A DNA stretch of 64,000 bases from an uncultured Lachnospiraceae bacterium (lineage in GTDB: Bacteria; Bacillota; Clostridia; Lachnospirales; Lachnospiraceae). How positions within the stretch are numbered: the stretch's first letter is position 1; every line of letters begins with the position of its first letter. The DNA is taken from positions 1 through 64,000 of the forward strand of contig CAJTLB010000013.1 of NCBI GenBank assembly GCA_910577045.1. The letters run 5' to 3'. The notes beneath the pieces are model-generated. The model saw only the letters and a list, made by a program, of their open reading frames with translations, was not told the origin of the DNA and searched no databases. Below, one piece after another: positions 8,169 to 17,743 of this stretch. The position numbers and the translations under genes are program-made.

Positions 8169-8214
8169 ACATTACTATATATTTTTATAACTGTCAATAT
8201 ATTTATATAACTGT
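8169..8214 (-). promoter_or_regulatory. argF promoter with tandem 20-bp direct repeats
   Basis: On the minus strand TTGACA (8192-8197) stands 17 bases before TAATGT (8169-8174). Two adjacent 20-bp near-identical copies starting ACAGTTATA cover 8195-8214 and 8175-8194; the second fills the spacer between -35 and -10. This placement suits a repressor, and ArgR is the obvious candidate, but the repeats are not a clear ARG box. Confidence 0.6.
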
Positions 8215-8274
8215 ATTTCAAACGTTTTTTATTATTTAGCCTGAATTTTTATGCAATTATACTGTATAAGCCAT

Positions 8275-9450
8275 TTACCAGGTGGATAACATATACTCTA
8301 CAAAATCTGGTAATTCTTCTTTTTTTTCTAATCCCTCCCACTTTCTTTGTATTTCCTCAAACAATTCTTTCTCTGTATATATCTTATATTTTTGGACACG
8401 GAGCAGCTTTGCAGATGCTTCTAGCATAGCTAGGTATAACTCTTGGTAACTCCAATTTTTTTCTAATTTTAACTCTGATGCAACTGCTGGTAAAAGTTTT
8501 TCTAAAATATCCCTGTAAGGAGAAGCCCCATCCTCTAATTCTAAATGATACTCTTCTAAAAATTTCTGGCTTTGGGCGGCTGGCAACAAAAAATGAGTTA
8601 AGCAATTTTGTTCCCCCAACTTACTATCAATATAGTATATCCTGCCCTTTAAGCCATATAACATGCGCATGGCATCATAGTACCCAACTGTCATATTCTG
8701 CCGGCTTCTTTTACTATCAAATTCCAAAATGCTGCCAAGGTCAATACGGGGCGCAATCTCTGTTATGGTTACATTTTCAGGAAGCTTTATCTTTTTCTCT
8801 AACCCTATTCCATAAATACGTATAGAAATAATATCTGTATACCCTCTGTTTACTAAAGAATCTACTGGTACATTATTAAACATTCCTGCATCAATTAACT
8901 TATTCCCATTAATCTTTTCTTTTTTAAACACTGGAAAATACGCACTTGCTAATACCATATCTGCAATTTGCCCTTCTGGTACTTCTTTTGCTACTACATC
9001 TAACTCTTTCATTTCGGTAACGGAAAAGACCTGAAAGAAAAAATCTACATCTCCATTTCGGATTTTATCCTCGTCAATATGCCCTTCAATCAGCTCTCTT
9101 AAAGGGGTAACGTCAATCCCGCCATTGGAAAGGTAGCTTAATGAATTTTTAATTAAGTCTGCATGGTTTAACTTCTTAAAATCTCGTTTAATAATGCCTT
9201 CCATAAATTTATCTTCTACAGACATTACTTGGGAATATGAAATATTTTCCCATACTTCTTCTGCCTTTTTTAAATCTCCCATACATACCAATGCCCCATT
9301 TAAAGCTCCTACTGATGTGCCTGACACTCCTTTAATCTGTATCCCTGCTTCTTTTAAAGCCCTCCATGCCCCTATCTGGTAAGCTCCCCTTGCGCCGCCT
9401 CCTTCTAGGACAAGGCCATATTCTTTTGTATGATCCATTTTTAATTCCAT
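8275..9450 (-). CDS. Patatin-like phospholipase
   Basis: Predicted lipid acyl hydrolase with a Ser-Asp dyad. Of 391 residues, the first 230 hold the patatin domain: oxyanion-hole glycines in LEGGGARGAYQIG, nucleophile serine 46 in GTSVG, and catalytic aspartate in DAGMFNNVP. The C-terminal part is helical and unassigned. There is no signal peptide, so it is cytoplasmic or membrane-peripheral. The ATG has AGGAGG five bases before it. Its neighbour on the same strand is an NfeD-like membrane protein. Substrate cannot be told from sequence. Confidence 0.92.
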   Translation of the reverse strand: MELKMDHTKEYGLVLEGGGARGAYQIGAWRALKEAGIQIKGVSGTSVGALNGALVCMGDLKKAEEVWENISYSQVMSVEDKFMEGIIKRDFKKLNHADLIKNSLSYLSNGGIDVTPLRELIEGHIDEDKIRNGDVDFFFQVFSVTEMKELDVVAKEVPEGQIADMVLASAYFPVFKKEKINGNKLIDAGMFNNVPVDSLVNRGYTDIISIRIYGIGLEKKIKLPENVTITEIAPRIDLGSILEFDSKRSRQNMTVGYYDAMRMLYGLKGRIYYIDSKLGEQNCLTHFLLPAAQSQKFLEEYHLELEDGASPYRDILEKLLPAVASELKLEKNWSYQELYLAMLEASAKLLRVQKYKIYTEKELFEEIQRKWEGLEKKEELPDFVEYMLSTW

Positions 9451-9489
9451 GCCTGCCTCCTGTCTCTATATATCCATATAGACCTATTT

Positions 9490-9918
9490 TTATGGAAATT
9501 TCTTTACAATTAACTTAACCCCTTTTATCTGTACAATCTCTACGATTGTCCCTACAGGAATCACTTCATTCTCCATTGCACGTGCCATCCACTCCTGGCC
9601 GTCTACCAGTGCCTGCCCAGCACAATTATTATTATCTATTTCAATTAATACTTTCGCTTGTTTTCCTATTAACCCCTCTGCATTTGTTTTCGTAATATTC
9701 TTATTAATATAACGAGAAAGGACAGGCCTTGTAATAAACAACATTGCAAAAGAAAATACAAAAAAAGCAATTAACTGTACCCAAAAATTTGCCCCTGTCA
9801 AAGAAATAAAAAAAGCCGCCAGCGCGCCGCCTGCAAACCAAATCGTAGTAAGTCCCAATGTAATAATTTCACATATTAAAAGAATAACTAACACTGCCAG
9901 CCAGCCAATTGATTCCAT
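9490..9918 (-). CDS. NfeD-like membrane protein
   Basis: The 142 residues comprise about three transmembrane segments (roughly 5-75) and a C-terminal OB-fold-like domain (about 85-142; GLIGKQAKVLIEI, GQALVDGQEWMARA, GTIVEIVQIKG). This is the short NfeD form lacking the N-terminal protease. Such proteins often partner a stomatin/flotillin (SPFH) protein in membrane microdomains, but no SPFH gene is adjacent here. GGGGG lies six bases before the ATG. Confidence 0.9.
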   Translation of the reverse strand: MESIGWLAVLVILLICEIITLGLTTIWFAGGALAAFFISLTGANFWVQLIAFFVFSFAMLFITRPVLSRYINKNITKTNAEGLIGKQAKVLIEIDNNNCAGQALVDGQEWMARAMENEVIPVGTIVEIVQIKGVKLIVKKFP

Positions 9919-9995
9919 ACATTACCCCCTTTCTCCTTATTTTATTATTCTACCTTATTTTCTAGTGCAAGTAAAGCTTTCAAAACAAGAAAACA

Positions 9996-10015
9996 GCAGG
10001 AACTGGATTTCCTGC
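9996..10015 (-). terminator. Intrinsic terminator after the SleB-like gene
   Basis: On the minus strand GCAGGAA pairs with TTCCTGC around a six-base loop, followed by a T-rich run (TGTTTTCTTGTTTT). It begins 20 bases after the stop codon at 10036. Confidence 0.75.
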
Positions 10016-10035
10016 CGTTCTAGTTTTTCTAATTA

Positions 10036-11367
10036 CTATCTTTTATAAAAACAATGATGCCCTATTATTGTATAAGCAGAATAGGAATCATAATTTGCCC
10101 AACCAATCGCAATAAAGTTCCGGTAATCACCGATATTATTTACTCCACTTAATGCCTCTACTGCTGCTTGTAAGCATTCATCATTTGGCCCTTTTGCTAA
10201 CCGGCTTGCCAGTGCGCCTGAATTTGCGCCTGTAAACTGGTTTTTGGCATAAATAACCTCTGATATCGTACTGCCATAACCGGCTTTTACACGGTTCAGC
10301 ACTACATTAGCTACTGCAAGCTTCCCCTCATATGGTTCTGCTCCTGCCTCCATATGCACCAAACATGCCAATAAATACGTATCATCATAAGAAGCTGCAT
10401 ATCCTTCTGTAATTACTGTTTCTACAGACTGGCTGTTCGCCAAACGTTCCATAGCTCTTTCTCTAGCCTTTTCTTGCTCTGCTGCCTGTTCTGCAGCCTT
10501 CCTGGCAGCTTCTTCCTCTGCCTTTTTTATTGCCTCTCGCTCTTCCTCAATAGAAATTGCTTCCCCCAGCATAAAATCTACGCTTACATAATCCGCAGAC
10601 ATATATGCCATAATATTTTCTGAATACCGGATAGCAACCCATCCTTCTGTTTCATCGGCAACTTCAAACTGCTCGCCTTCTCCAGCAATATTTAAAACAT
10701 CTGCATCTAGCCCTGGGTTCTCCCGTACATTAATGCCATTCTCTAATACAGTGGCAATCATGCGCCCATCTTGCTTGGCAAGCTCTTCTGCTTCTTTCCC
10801 TGTTACAATATATTCATTCTTTACATATCCTTCTACTGTACCAGAACTAATCTTAGTCCACTCCCCATCCTGTTCCATAATTTTTGCCTTGGAACCTACA
10901 TAGAGCTTTCCAACTACAGTACCCTCTGTAGAAGGTATTTCCCGGATATTTAGGTACACATCCACTACAGGAAGCACATATCCGTCAAAATCAGATGGTT
11001 CTTCAGCAAGCTGCACCGTTTCTTCTGAGCTAGTTTCTGGTACTTCTCCTTGTGCTGCTTCTGTTTGATCTGTAACCGGTTCTGTCTCTTCTACTGTACT
11101 TTCCGGTTGCGCCTCTACTGTTTCTTCCAATCCCATTTCTTCGCTAGCCTCTGTTTCTTGCGGCTGCATCTCTGCCATATCCCCAGTTACCATCAAAAGT
11201 GGCTGCCCTGCCTTTGACTCTTTATCTGCTGTCATATCTTGTTCCGCCATTATAACTGGCTGAGTGTCTGTTGGCTGTTCATCTTTAAGCGAAATTAGGC
11301 CTGTTACTATAATTGCTGCTATCATGCAAATCACACCAATAACCGCAGCCCTATACTGCTTTAACAT
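10036..11367 (-). CDS. Membrane-anchored cell-wall hydrolase, SH3b-SH3b-SleB
   Basis: About 443 residues. A single N-terminal membrane segment (residues 5-27, no lipobox) is followed by a long Glu/Thr-rich linker, two bacterial SH3 domains (about 130-190 and 203-268; LNIREIPSTEG and INVRENPGLD), an Ala/Glu coiled coil (about 275-315) and a C-terminal SleB/CwlJ-type hydrolase_2 domain (LLACLVHMEAGAEPYEGKLA, VANVVLNRV, NQFTG). The start at MLKQYRA has GGAGG seven bases upstream. The domain cleaves peptidoglycan; in spore formers it serves germination, but the SH3b architecture also occurs in vegetative wall hydrolases. Confidence 0.88.
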   Translation of the reverse strand: MLKQYRAAVIGVICMIAAIIVTGLISLKDEQPTDTQPVIMAEQDMTADKESKAGQPLLMVTGDMAEMQPQETEASEEMGLEETVEAQPESTVEETEPVTDQTEAAQGEVPETSSEETVQLAEEPSDFDGYVLPVVDVYLNIREIPSTEGTVVGKLYVGSKAKIMEQDGEWTKISSGTVEGYVKNEYIVTGKEAEELAKQDGRMIATVLENGINVRENPGLDADVLNIAGEGEQFEVADETEGWVAIRYSENIMAYMSADYVSVDFMLGEAISIEEEREAIKKAEEEAARKAAEQAAEQEKARERAMERLANSQSVETVITEGYAASYDDTYLLACLVHMEAGAEPYEGKLAVANVVLNRVKAGYGSTISEVIYAKNQFTGANSGALASRLAKGPNDECLQAAVEALSGVNNIGDYRNFIAIGWANYDSYSAYTIIGHHCFYKR

Positions 11368-11460
11368 ATGAAACCTCCGATATTTGAATAACATATTACA
11401 ATATTATTAAATCTAACAGTAACATTTTAACAAATTATTCAAATATTGTCAAGAGGTGGA

Positions 11461-12234
11461 TCAATTTCTCCTCTGCCGGTAGACTTCATACATCAAAAGC
11501 GCCGCCGCTACTGCAGCATTTAAGGACTCCACTTTCCCAAGCATTGGTATTTTTATTAAAATATCGGCAAGGGCTGCTGTTTCTTCCTTTAATCCCCTTG
11601 ACTCATTTCCGATTAAAATAGCAGTAGGTGCCTTATAATTGTATTTATCATAATATTGCTTAGCCTTTAAATGGGCAGCATATACCTTACAAATTTCCTT
11701 TATTTTTGTAATTATTCCATAAAAATCTTCCGTATACAGAAATGGCACTCGGTAAATAGCGCCCATCGTAGAACGGATTACTTTTGGATTATAAAGATCC
11801 ACACAGCCCTTGCTCATAATCACACCTGTTACTCCTGCGCCTTCGCCTGTACGCAGCATAGTACCTAGATTTCCCGGATCTTGGATATCTTCCAACAAAA
11901 GAAGGTGGATATCTTTTTTCCTTAGTATCATATCCAGTGTATAATTCTGCTGACACACTACGGCAAGGATACCCTGCGGAGTTTGTGTGTCACTAATTTC
12001 CCGGAATACCTTGCCGCTTACTAATTCATATTTTTTATTTTTTAATAATTCTTTATATTGCCCATCTGCCTTAAATTCTTCTGACACATACAGCTCTTTT
12101 AAAAGGCCTTCTGGTATCTCTGACACCATTTTGGGCCCTTCCACCAAGAAAACCCCCTGCTCTTTCCTCGCTTTACTTTTGCTTTGCAATGCCACAATAT
12201 TTTTAACAGATGGATTATTTATACTTGTAATCAT
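11461..12234 (-). CDS. SpoU-family RNA 2'-O-methyltransferase
   Basis: The 257 residues comprise an N-terminal substrate-binding domain (about 1-95) and a SpoU/TrmH knotted methyltransferase domain with motif 1 EDIQDPGNLGTMLRT, motif 2 IGNESRGL and motif 3 KVESLNAAVAAALLMYE. It probably methylates a ribose in 23S rRNA using SAM; RlmB/TsnR-like. The single-base overlap of its ATG with the pfkA stop codon suggests coupling. The exact target nucleotide is not predictable. Confidence 0.92.
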   Translation of the reverse strand: MITSINNPSVKNIVALQSKSKARKEQGVFLVEGPKMVSEIPEGLLKELYVSEEFKADGQYKELLKNKKYELVSGKVFREISDTQTPQGILAVVCQQNYTLDMILRKKDIHLLLLEDIQDPGNLGTMLRTGEGAGVTGVIMSKGCVDLYNPKVIRSTMGAIYRVPFLYTEDFYGIITKIKEICKVYAAHLKAKQYYDKYNYKAPTAILIGNESRGLKEETAALADILIKIPMLGKVESLNAAVAAALLMYEVYRQRRN

Positions 12235-13208
12235 TATTTTCCTAAAATCTGGCTAACTTTAAACTGGTACTCTGAAATATCCTTCTTCATGGCAAGCGCT
12301 TCATTAATGTCAAAATCCACATATTTCCCGCCTGCATATGCCACTACCCGCTTACTTTTCCCAGCACATAACAGATCTACAGCATAAGAACCCATAATAG
12401 AAGCATACATACGGTCTTTACAAGTTGGGCTCCCGCCTCTTTGGATATGGCCTAAAATAGTTGCCCTGGTCTCTACGCCAGTCGCAGCTTCAATTCTCCT
12501 TGCCATACTTTCAGAGTGGCCGATCCCTTCTGCATTAATAATAATATGATGTTTCTTCCCATGTTTCCTATTATCAATAATATTGTTAATCAATGCCTGC
12601 TCATCATTATCATAACGTTCCGGCAGCAAAATATCCTCCGCGCCATTTGCTATGCCGCACCAAAGGGCAATATACCCTGCATGGCGCCCCATTACTTCAA
12701 TAATGCTGCACCGTTCATGGGACGTAGAAGTATCCCTTACCTTATCAATTGCTTCCATCGCCGTATTAATTGCCGTATCAAACCCTATTGTATAATCTGT
12801 ACAGGCAATATCTAAGTCAATTGTGCCTGGGATGCCAATTGCGTTAATGCCAAGGTTTGCAAGCTTCTGTGCACCACGGAACGATCCATCCCCGCCAATT
12901 ACTACCAAGCCGTCAATTCCATGCTTCCTGCATATATCAGCACCTTTCTTTTGCCCTTCCTCTGTAGTAAATTCTATACTACGTGCTGTGCCAAGGACTG
13001 TACCGCCCTTCTGGATAATATTAGAAACACCAGATTTTTCCATCTCTACAATTTCTTCATTTAATAAGCCCTGATACCCTTTTAGGATACCTTTTACTTT
13101 TTTTCCGTTGGCAAGCGCTGTCCTTACTACTGCCCGGATTGCTGCATTCATTCCTGGGGCATCTCCGCCGCTTGTCAGCACACCTATTGTTTTAATCTCT
13201 TTTGCCAT
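12234..13208 (-). CDS. pfkA: ATP-dependent 6-phosphofructokinase
   Basis: Phosphorylates fructose 6-phosphate, the committed step of glycolysis. The 324 residues have N-terminal LTSGGDAPGMNAAIRA, the nucleotide motif GGDGSFRGA (glycine after GGD, typical of ATP rather than pyrophosphate enzymes) and the catalytic GTIDLDIACTDYTIGFDTA. The last reads IDLD where E. coli PfkA has IDND, a variant I recall from other clostridial PfkA. GGGAGGAG precedes the start. It is downstream of dnaE on the same strand, an arrangement known in Firmicutes. Confidence 0.96.
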   Translation of the reverse strand: MAKEIKTIGVLTSGGDAPGMNAAIRAVVRTALANGKKVKGILKGYQGLLNEEIVEMEKSGVSNIIQKGGTVLGTARSIEFTTEEGQKKGADICRKHGIDGLVVIGGDGSFRGAQKLANLGINAIGIPGTIDLDIACTDYTIGFDTAINTAMEAIDKVRDTSTSHERCSIIEVMGRHAGYIALWCGIANGAEDILLPERYDNDEQALINNIIDNRKHGKKHHIIINAEGIGHSESMARRIEAATGVETRATILGHIQRGGSPTCKDRMYASIMGSYAVDLLCAGKSKRVVAYAGGKYVDFDINEALAMKKDISEYQFKVSQILGK

Positions 13209-13235
13209 AGCTGACTCCTCCCATCCAGCATTATT

Positions 13236-16200
13236 CTAATTCATTTTAGCAATGTTTTCAATACCTTTATCAAGAACTTTCACATTTTCCTCACCAAATT
13301 CCTGATATAGCTGCTCTAGCAAATCTTTATTAATCCTTACATTCTGACTTGGCGGCAAAAGCTTTTTGGCTTTTTCCTTCGATAAAAACACCCCAACCGC
13401 ATCATTCCCATCAGAATCCTTTGTTAAATCACATAAAGTTTGGAACTTTTCCTTATACTCTTCCATACAGGAAAATTGAAGCCAAAGTTGGCGTGGCACT
13501 TCGTCAAACAATATAATCTGTTCACAAATCAGCTTCCCATTCTCTTCTTCATTGGCAGATACTCTTCCTTTTATATAAACTTTATTTTCTTCTGTAAGCT
13601 TTTCCTTATTTTTCTCATAATCCTTTGGAAAAATAATAACTTCCACGCTTCCAACCAAATCCTCTAATGTAAGAAACGCCATAATTTTATTGTTCTTAGT
13701 CGTTTTTATTTTCTTATTTGTAATCATGCCGCCAACCCAGACAGATTCGCCATCATGTACCTTCATTTCTTGTGTCTCATCATCAATAAGAAAATCGGAA
13801 GTCATTGCTGTAATATTCTTTTTCCAAGACATTTCATACTCTTCCAATGGATGCCCACTAATATAAAATCCCAAAACCTCTTTTTCAAAAGCAAGTAATA
13901 GTTCTTTCTTATATTCCCCAACATCCGGCATTTTTATCTCAAATTCCTGTTTTTCTTCTTCAGGGACAAAATCAAACAAGCTCATCTGCCCTTCAATTGT
14001 TTTCTTTTTCTTATTACTTACTTGCTCCATAATTACAGCATAAATACTAACATATTGTTTCCTAGTCCCACCCATGCTGTCAAAAGCACCTGCTTTAATT
14101 AAATTTTCCACAGTACGTTTATTATTATCTTTGCCACTCATTCGTTCAATAAAATCTTCTAGGTTTTTATATTTTCCATTTTCTTCTCTTTCTTTCACAA
14201 TAATATCTACTACTGTCCTGCCCACACTCTTTACTGCACTTAACCCATAACGGATTGACCTGCCCGACACAGAAAAAGCTCCTTCACTTTCATTAATATC
14301 CGGCGGCAAAATTGCTATCCCCATTTGTTTACAACTTAAAATATACTCTGACACCTTAGAAGTATTATCAATAACAGATGTCATTAACGCCGCCATAAAT
14401 TCCACTGGATAATAGTATTTTAAATATGCTGTTTGATATGCCACTACAGCATAAGCGGCTGCATGGGACTTATTAAACGCATATTTTGCAAAATCAATCA
14501 TTTCGTCATAGATTTTATTAGCTGTTTTCTCACTAATTCCATTTGCAATACAGCCCGGCACATGCTCTTCCTTATTCCCATAGACAAAATTCTGCCTTTC
14601 ATGTTCCATAACGGCTGTTTTTTTCTTTGACATAGCCCTGCGCACTTCATCACTGCGCCCCATAGTAAACCCTGCTAAATCCCTTACAATCTGCATAACT
14701 TGTTCTTGGTAAACAATACATCCATAAGTCGGCTTTAAAATTGGCTCAAGCTGCGGGCAGTCATATTTTACTTTATTTGGATTATTTTTTCCTTTTAAAT
14801 ATTGTGGGATAAAATCCATAGGGCCTGGCCGGTACAAAGAAATCCCTGCAATAATATCTTCCAAACTCTGCGGCTTCAAATCTTTAATAAAGCTTTTCAT
14901 CCCAGCACTTTCAAGCTGGAACACACCGTCTGTCTTTCCAGTCCCAAGAGATGCCAACACTTGGGCATCATTATAATCAATATGGATAATATCTAAATTA
15001 ATATTTTGGCTCTTCTTTAATAATTGGACTGAATTCTGGATTACCGTCAATGTCCTAAGCCCTAGGAAATCCATTTTTAGTAATCCCAAATTCTCCAAAG
15101 TAGTCATTGTAAATTGTGTGGTAATAGAACCATCTGACGCGCGGGATAATGGCACATATTCATCTACCGATTTCTGGCTAATTACTACGCCTGCTGCATG
15201 CATAGAAGTATGCCTTGGAAGCCCTTCCAAACGTTTCGCCATATCTACCAAATATTTTACTTCCGCTTGTTCCTGATATGCCTGCCGAAACTCTGGATTA
15301 ATTTCAAGAGCCCTGTCAATCGTAATATTTAGCTCATCCTTTGGAATCATTTTTGCAATATTATCTACAGCCGCATATGGCATATCCAAAACACGCCCTA
15401 CATCACGGATAACGCCCCTTGCCGCCAATGTTCCAAACGTAACAATCTGGACTACCCGATCCTTGCCATACTTCCTTACCACATAGTCAATTACTTCTTG
15501 TCTTCTTTCATAACAAAAGTCCACATCAATATCTGGCATAGATACACGGTCTGGATTTAAGAAACGTTCAAATACCAAACCATACCGGATAGGATCAATA
15601 TCTGTAATTTCCAATGTATATGCTACAATGCTTCCCGCTGCCGAGCCACGCCCCGGGCCTACAGCAATCCCATTTTCTTTTGCAAAATGGATAAAATCCC
15701 ATACAATCAAGAAATAATCTACATATCCCATATTCTTGATTACATTTAACTCATATGCAAGTTGATCTTCCAATTTTTTATCTACCTTAGCATAACGGCG
15801 GGCAAGCCCTTCATAACATAGCTTATTTAGGTATTCCCATGCGTTGTACCCATTTGGCACATCATATTTAGGCAGTTTTGTAACGCCAAACTCAATCTCT
15901 ACATTACATCGTTCTGCAATTTTATGTGTATTTTCTATAGCCTCTTTTGCATAAGGAAACAGCTTTTCCATTTCCTCTGGAGACTTACAATAATACTGCC
16001 CACCCTCATAACGCATCCGATCTTCATCACTCACCCGTTTTCCTGTTTGGATACAGAGCAAAATATCATGTGCTTCCACATCGCTTGCATAAGTATAATG
16101 GGAATCGTTCGTAGCCACCAAGTCAATCCCTAATTCCCTACTCATACGAAGTAACTGCTGGTTTACTGTTTTTTGCGCAGGAATCCCATGGTCCTGCAAC

Positions 16201-16721
16201 TCTAAAAAAAAGTTCCCTTTCCCAAATATCTTTTCATAACGAAGCGCTGCTTTTTTCCCTTCCTCATACATGCCCCGTTCTAAATATCTTGGTATTTCCC
16301 CGCCAAGACATGCGCTTAAGGCAATAATTCCCTCATGGTATGTCTCAAGGACTTCATAATCTACACGTGGTTTATAATAAAAGCCCTCTACAAACCCCTT
16401 AGACACCAGCTTCATTAAATTAGCATAGCCTGTATTATTTTCTGCTAAAAGCACTAAATGATAATATCTATCTTCCCCTGCGTTTGCTTCCTTATCAAAA
16501 CGGGAACCTGGTGCCACATAAACCTCACATCCAATAATTGGCTTAATGCCCCTTGCTTTACAAGCACGGTAAAAATCAATTACTCCATACATTACCCCAT
16601 GATCCGTAATTGCAATACTATCCATCCCAAGTTCTTTTACCCGTTCCGCTAATTCCTCTATTTTACTAGACCCATCTAGCAAACTATATTCTGTATGCAC
16701 ATGTAGATGCGTAAATGCCAT
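13236..16721 (-). CDS. dnaE: DNA polymerase III alpha subunit, DnaE type
   Basis: Replicative polymerase subunit, 1161 residues. Order: PHP domain (HVHTEYSLLDGSSKIEEL at the start), C-family palm and fingers with PDIDVDFCYERR and AYKNKSHAA-type fingers (here FNKSHAAAYAVVAYQ), tandem HhH region, and a C-terminal OB fold (VWVGGMITNKKIKTTKNN). In Firmicutes DnaE extends RNA primers beside PolC. It lies between whiA and pfkA, the usual clostridial order. The length fits the DnaE1/DnaE3 range and all expected blocks are present. Confidence 0.96.
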   Translation of the reverse strand: MAFTHLHVHTEYSLLDGSSKIEELAERVKELGMDSIAITDHGVMYGVIDFYRACKARGIKPIIGCEVYVAPGSRFDKEANAGEDRYYHLVLLAENNTGYANLMKLVSKGFVEGFYYKPRVDYEVLETYHEGIIALSACLGGEIPRYLERGMYEEGKKAALRYEKIFGKGNFFLELQDHGIPAQKTVNQQLLRMSRELGIDLVATNDSHYTYASDVEAHDILLCIQTGKRVSDEDRMRYEGGQYYCKSPEEMEKLFPYAKEAIENTHKIAERCNVEIEFGVTKLPKYDVPNGYNAWEYLNKLCYEGLARRYAKVDKKLEDQLAYELNVIKNMGYVDYFLIVWDFIHFAKENGIAVGPGRGSAAGSIVAYTLEITDIDPIRYGLVFERFLNPDRVSMPDIDVDFCYERRQEVIDYVVRKYGKDRVVQIVTFGTLAARGVIRDVGRVLDMPYAAVDNIAKMIPKDELNITIDRALEINPEFRQAYQEQAEVKYLVDMAKRLEGLPRHTSMHAAGVVISQKSVDEYVPLSRASDGSITTQFTMTTLENLGLLKMDFLGLRTLTVIQNSVQLLKKSQNINLDIIHIDYNDAQVLASLGTGKTDGVFQLESAGMKSFIKDLKPQSLEDIIAGISLYRPGPMDFIPQYLKGKNNPNKVKYDCPQLEPILKPTYGCIVYQEQVMQIVRDLAGFTMGRSDEVRRAMSKKKTAVMEHERQNFVYGNKEEHVPGCIANGISEKTANKIYDEMIDFAKYAFNKSHAAAYAVVAYQTAYLKYYYPVEFMAALMTSVIDNTSKVSEYILSCKQMGIAILPPDINESEGAFSVSGRSIRYGLSAVKSVGRTVVDIIVKEREENGKYKNLEDFIERMSGKDNNKRTVENLIKAGAFDSMGGTRKQYVSIYAVIMEQVSNKKKKTIEGQMSLFDFVPEEEKQEFEIKMPDVGEYKKELLLAFEKEVLGFYISGHPLEEYEMSWKKNITAMTSDFLIDDETQEMKVHDGESVWVGGMITNKKIKTTKNNKIMAFLTLEDLVGSVEVIIFPKDYEKNKEKLTEENKVYIKGRVSANEEENGKLICEQIILFDEVPRQLWLQFSCMEEYKEKFQTLCDLTKDSDGNDAVGVFLSKEKAKKLLPPSQNVRINKDLLEQLYQEFGEENVKVLDKGIENIAKMN

Positions 16722-16764
16722 CTTCTGCTCTTCCTTTCTTTATCCCAAACCAACTAATCAATTT

Positions 16765-17721
16765 TTACTTCTGTTTTTCTTCCCGGATAGCTTCCGCAAT
16801 AGAACCAAGTTTCCTTAACCTATGGTTTACGCCAGATTTCCCAACAGGCGGGTTTAACATAAGCCCTAGTTCCTTTAAAGTGGCTTCTGGGTGCTCCAAC
16901 CGTTTTAATGCAATTTCTTCCAATCCTTCTGCCAGTTTCCCAAACCCAACCGTGTCCCGGATATAAGTGATATCTTCTACCTGTTTTACAGCCGCAGATA
17001 CTGTTTTATTGATATTTGCTGTTTCACAGTTCACCCTTCGGTTTACAGAATTTCTCATTTCTTTTAAAATTCTTACATTCTCTAAATTCATTAAGGCAAC
17101 ATGTGCTTCCATTACATTTAAAATATCTACAATTTGGGAGCCTTCTTTTATATATACGACAAAATACCGTTTCCGCCTAATAATCTTTGCCTCAATATCA
17201 AAGGTTGCCATAATCGCCCGCAACTGTTCTGCCTTTGCCATAGTTGCGCATACTATCTCAAAATGATAAGATTTTTCTGGATCACTAATAGAACCTGTTG
17301 CTAAAAATGCCCCCCTAAGGAATGACCTCCTGCAGCAGACCTGCTGTACTACCAAATTTCCTACAATACTTAAATTTTCCCCTATTTCCTGATGCTCGTC
17401 AATTAACCGTACTGCCTTTAAAATCCGCATCGCATCTTCATGTTTTGCAACAGTCACTGTATAAGTCCTGCTTTTTTTTAAATAAACATTCTGTTTAATA
17501 GATATCTCTGTATCTGCCTGGAAAGTTTTTTTTAGTAATGTAAAATATTTCCTTGCTACTGCTATATTCTCTGTATGGATTTTAATACAATAATTATCCT
17601 CACTGGATATTAAAATCCGCCCACACAAACTAATAATCGCCGCTGTCTCTGCTATTTGACAGTGCCTTGCCTGCGGCATCTGGCGGGATAATTCATCTTT
17701 TACTTCACTGGAAAATGACAT
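16765..17721 (-). CDS. whiA: DNA-binding protein WhiA
   Basis: About 318 residues: an N-terminal LAGLIDADG-like homing-endonuclease fold without catalytic residues (about 1-200; RGAFLATGSISDPEK) and a C-terminal HTH (about 235-318; NRRVNCETANINKTV, LKELGLMLNPPVGKSGVNHR). WhiA affects cell division and chromosome segregation in Firmicutes and sporulation septation in actinobacteria. The start at MSFSSEVKDEL has GGAGG seven bases upstream. It follows rapZ by 22 bases. The yvcK gene often found between rapZ and whiA is absent. Confidence 0.95.
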   Translation of the reverse strand: MSFSSEVKDELSRQMPQARHCQIAETAAIISLCGRILISSEDNYCIKIHTENIAVARKYFTLLKKTFQADTEISIKQNVYLKKSRTYTVTVAKHEDAMRILKAVRLIDEHQEIGENLSIVGNLVVQQVCCRRSFLRGAFLATGSISDPEKSYHFEIVCATMAKAEQLRAIMATFDIEAKIIRRKRYFVVYIKEGSQIVDILNVMEAHVALMNLENVRILKEMRNSVNRRVNCETANINKTVSAAVKQVEDITYIRDTVGFGKLAEGLEEIALKRLEHPEATLKELGLMLNPPVGKSGVNHRLRKLGSIAEAIREEKQK

Positions 17722-17743
17722 TGGCAAGCCTCCATCTTAAAAC

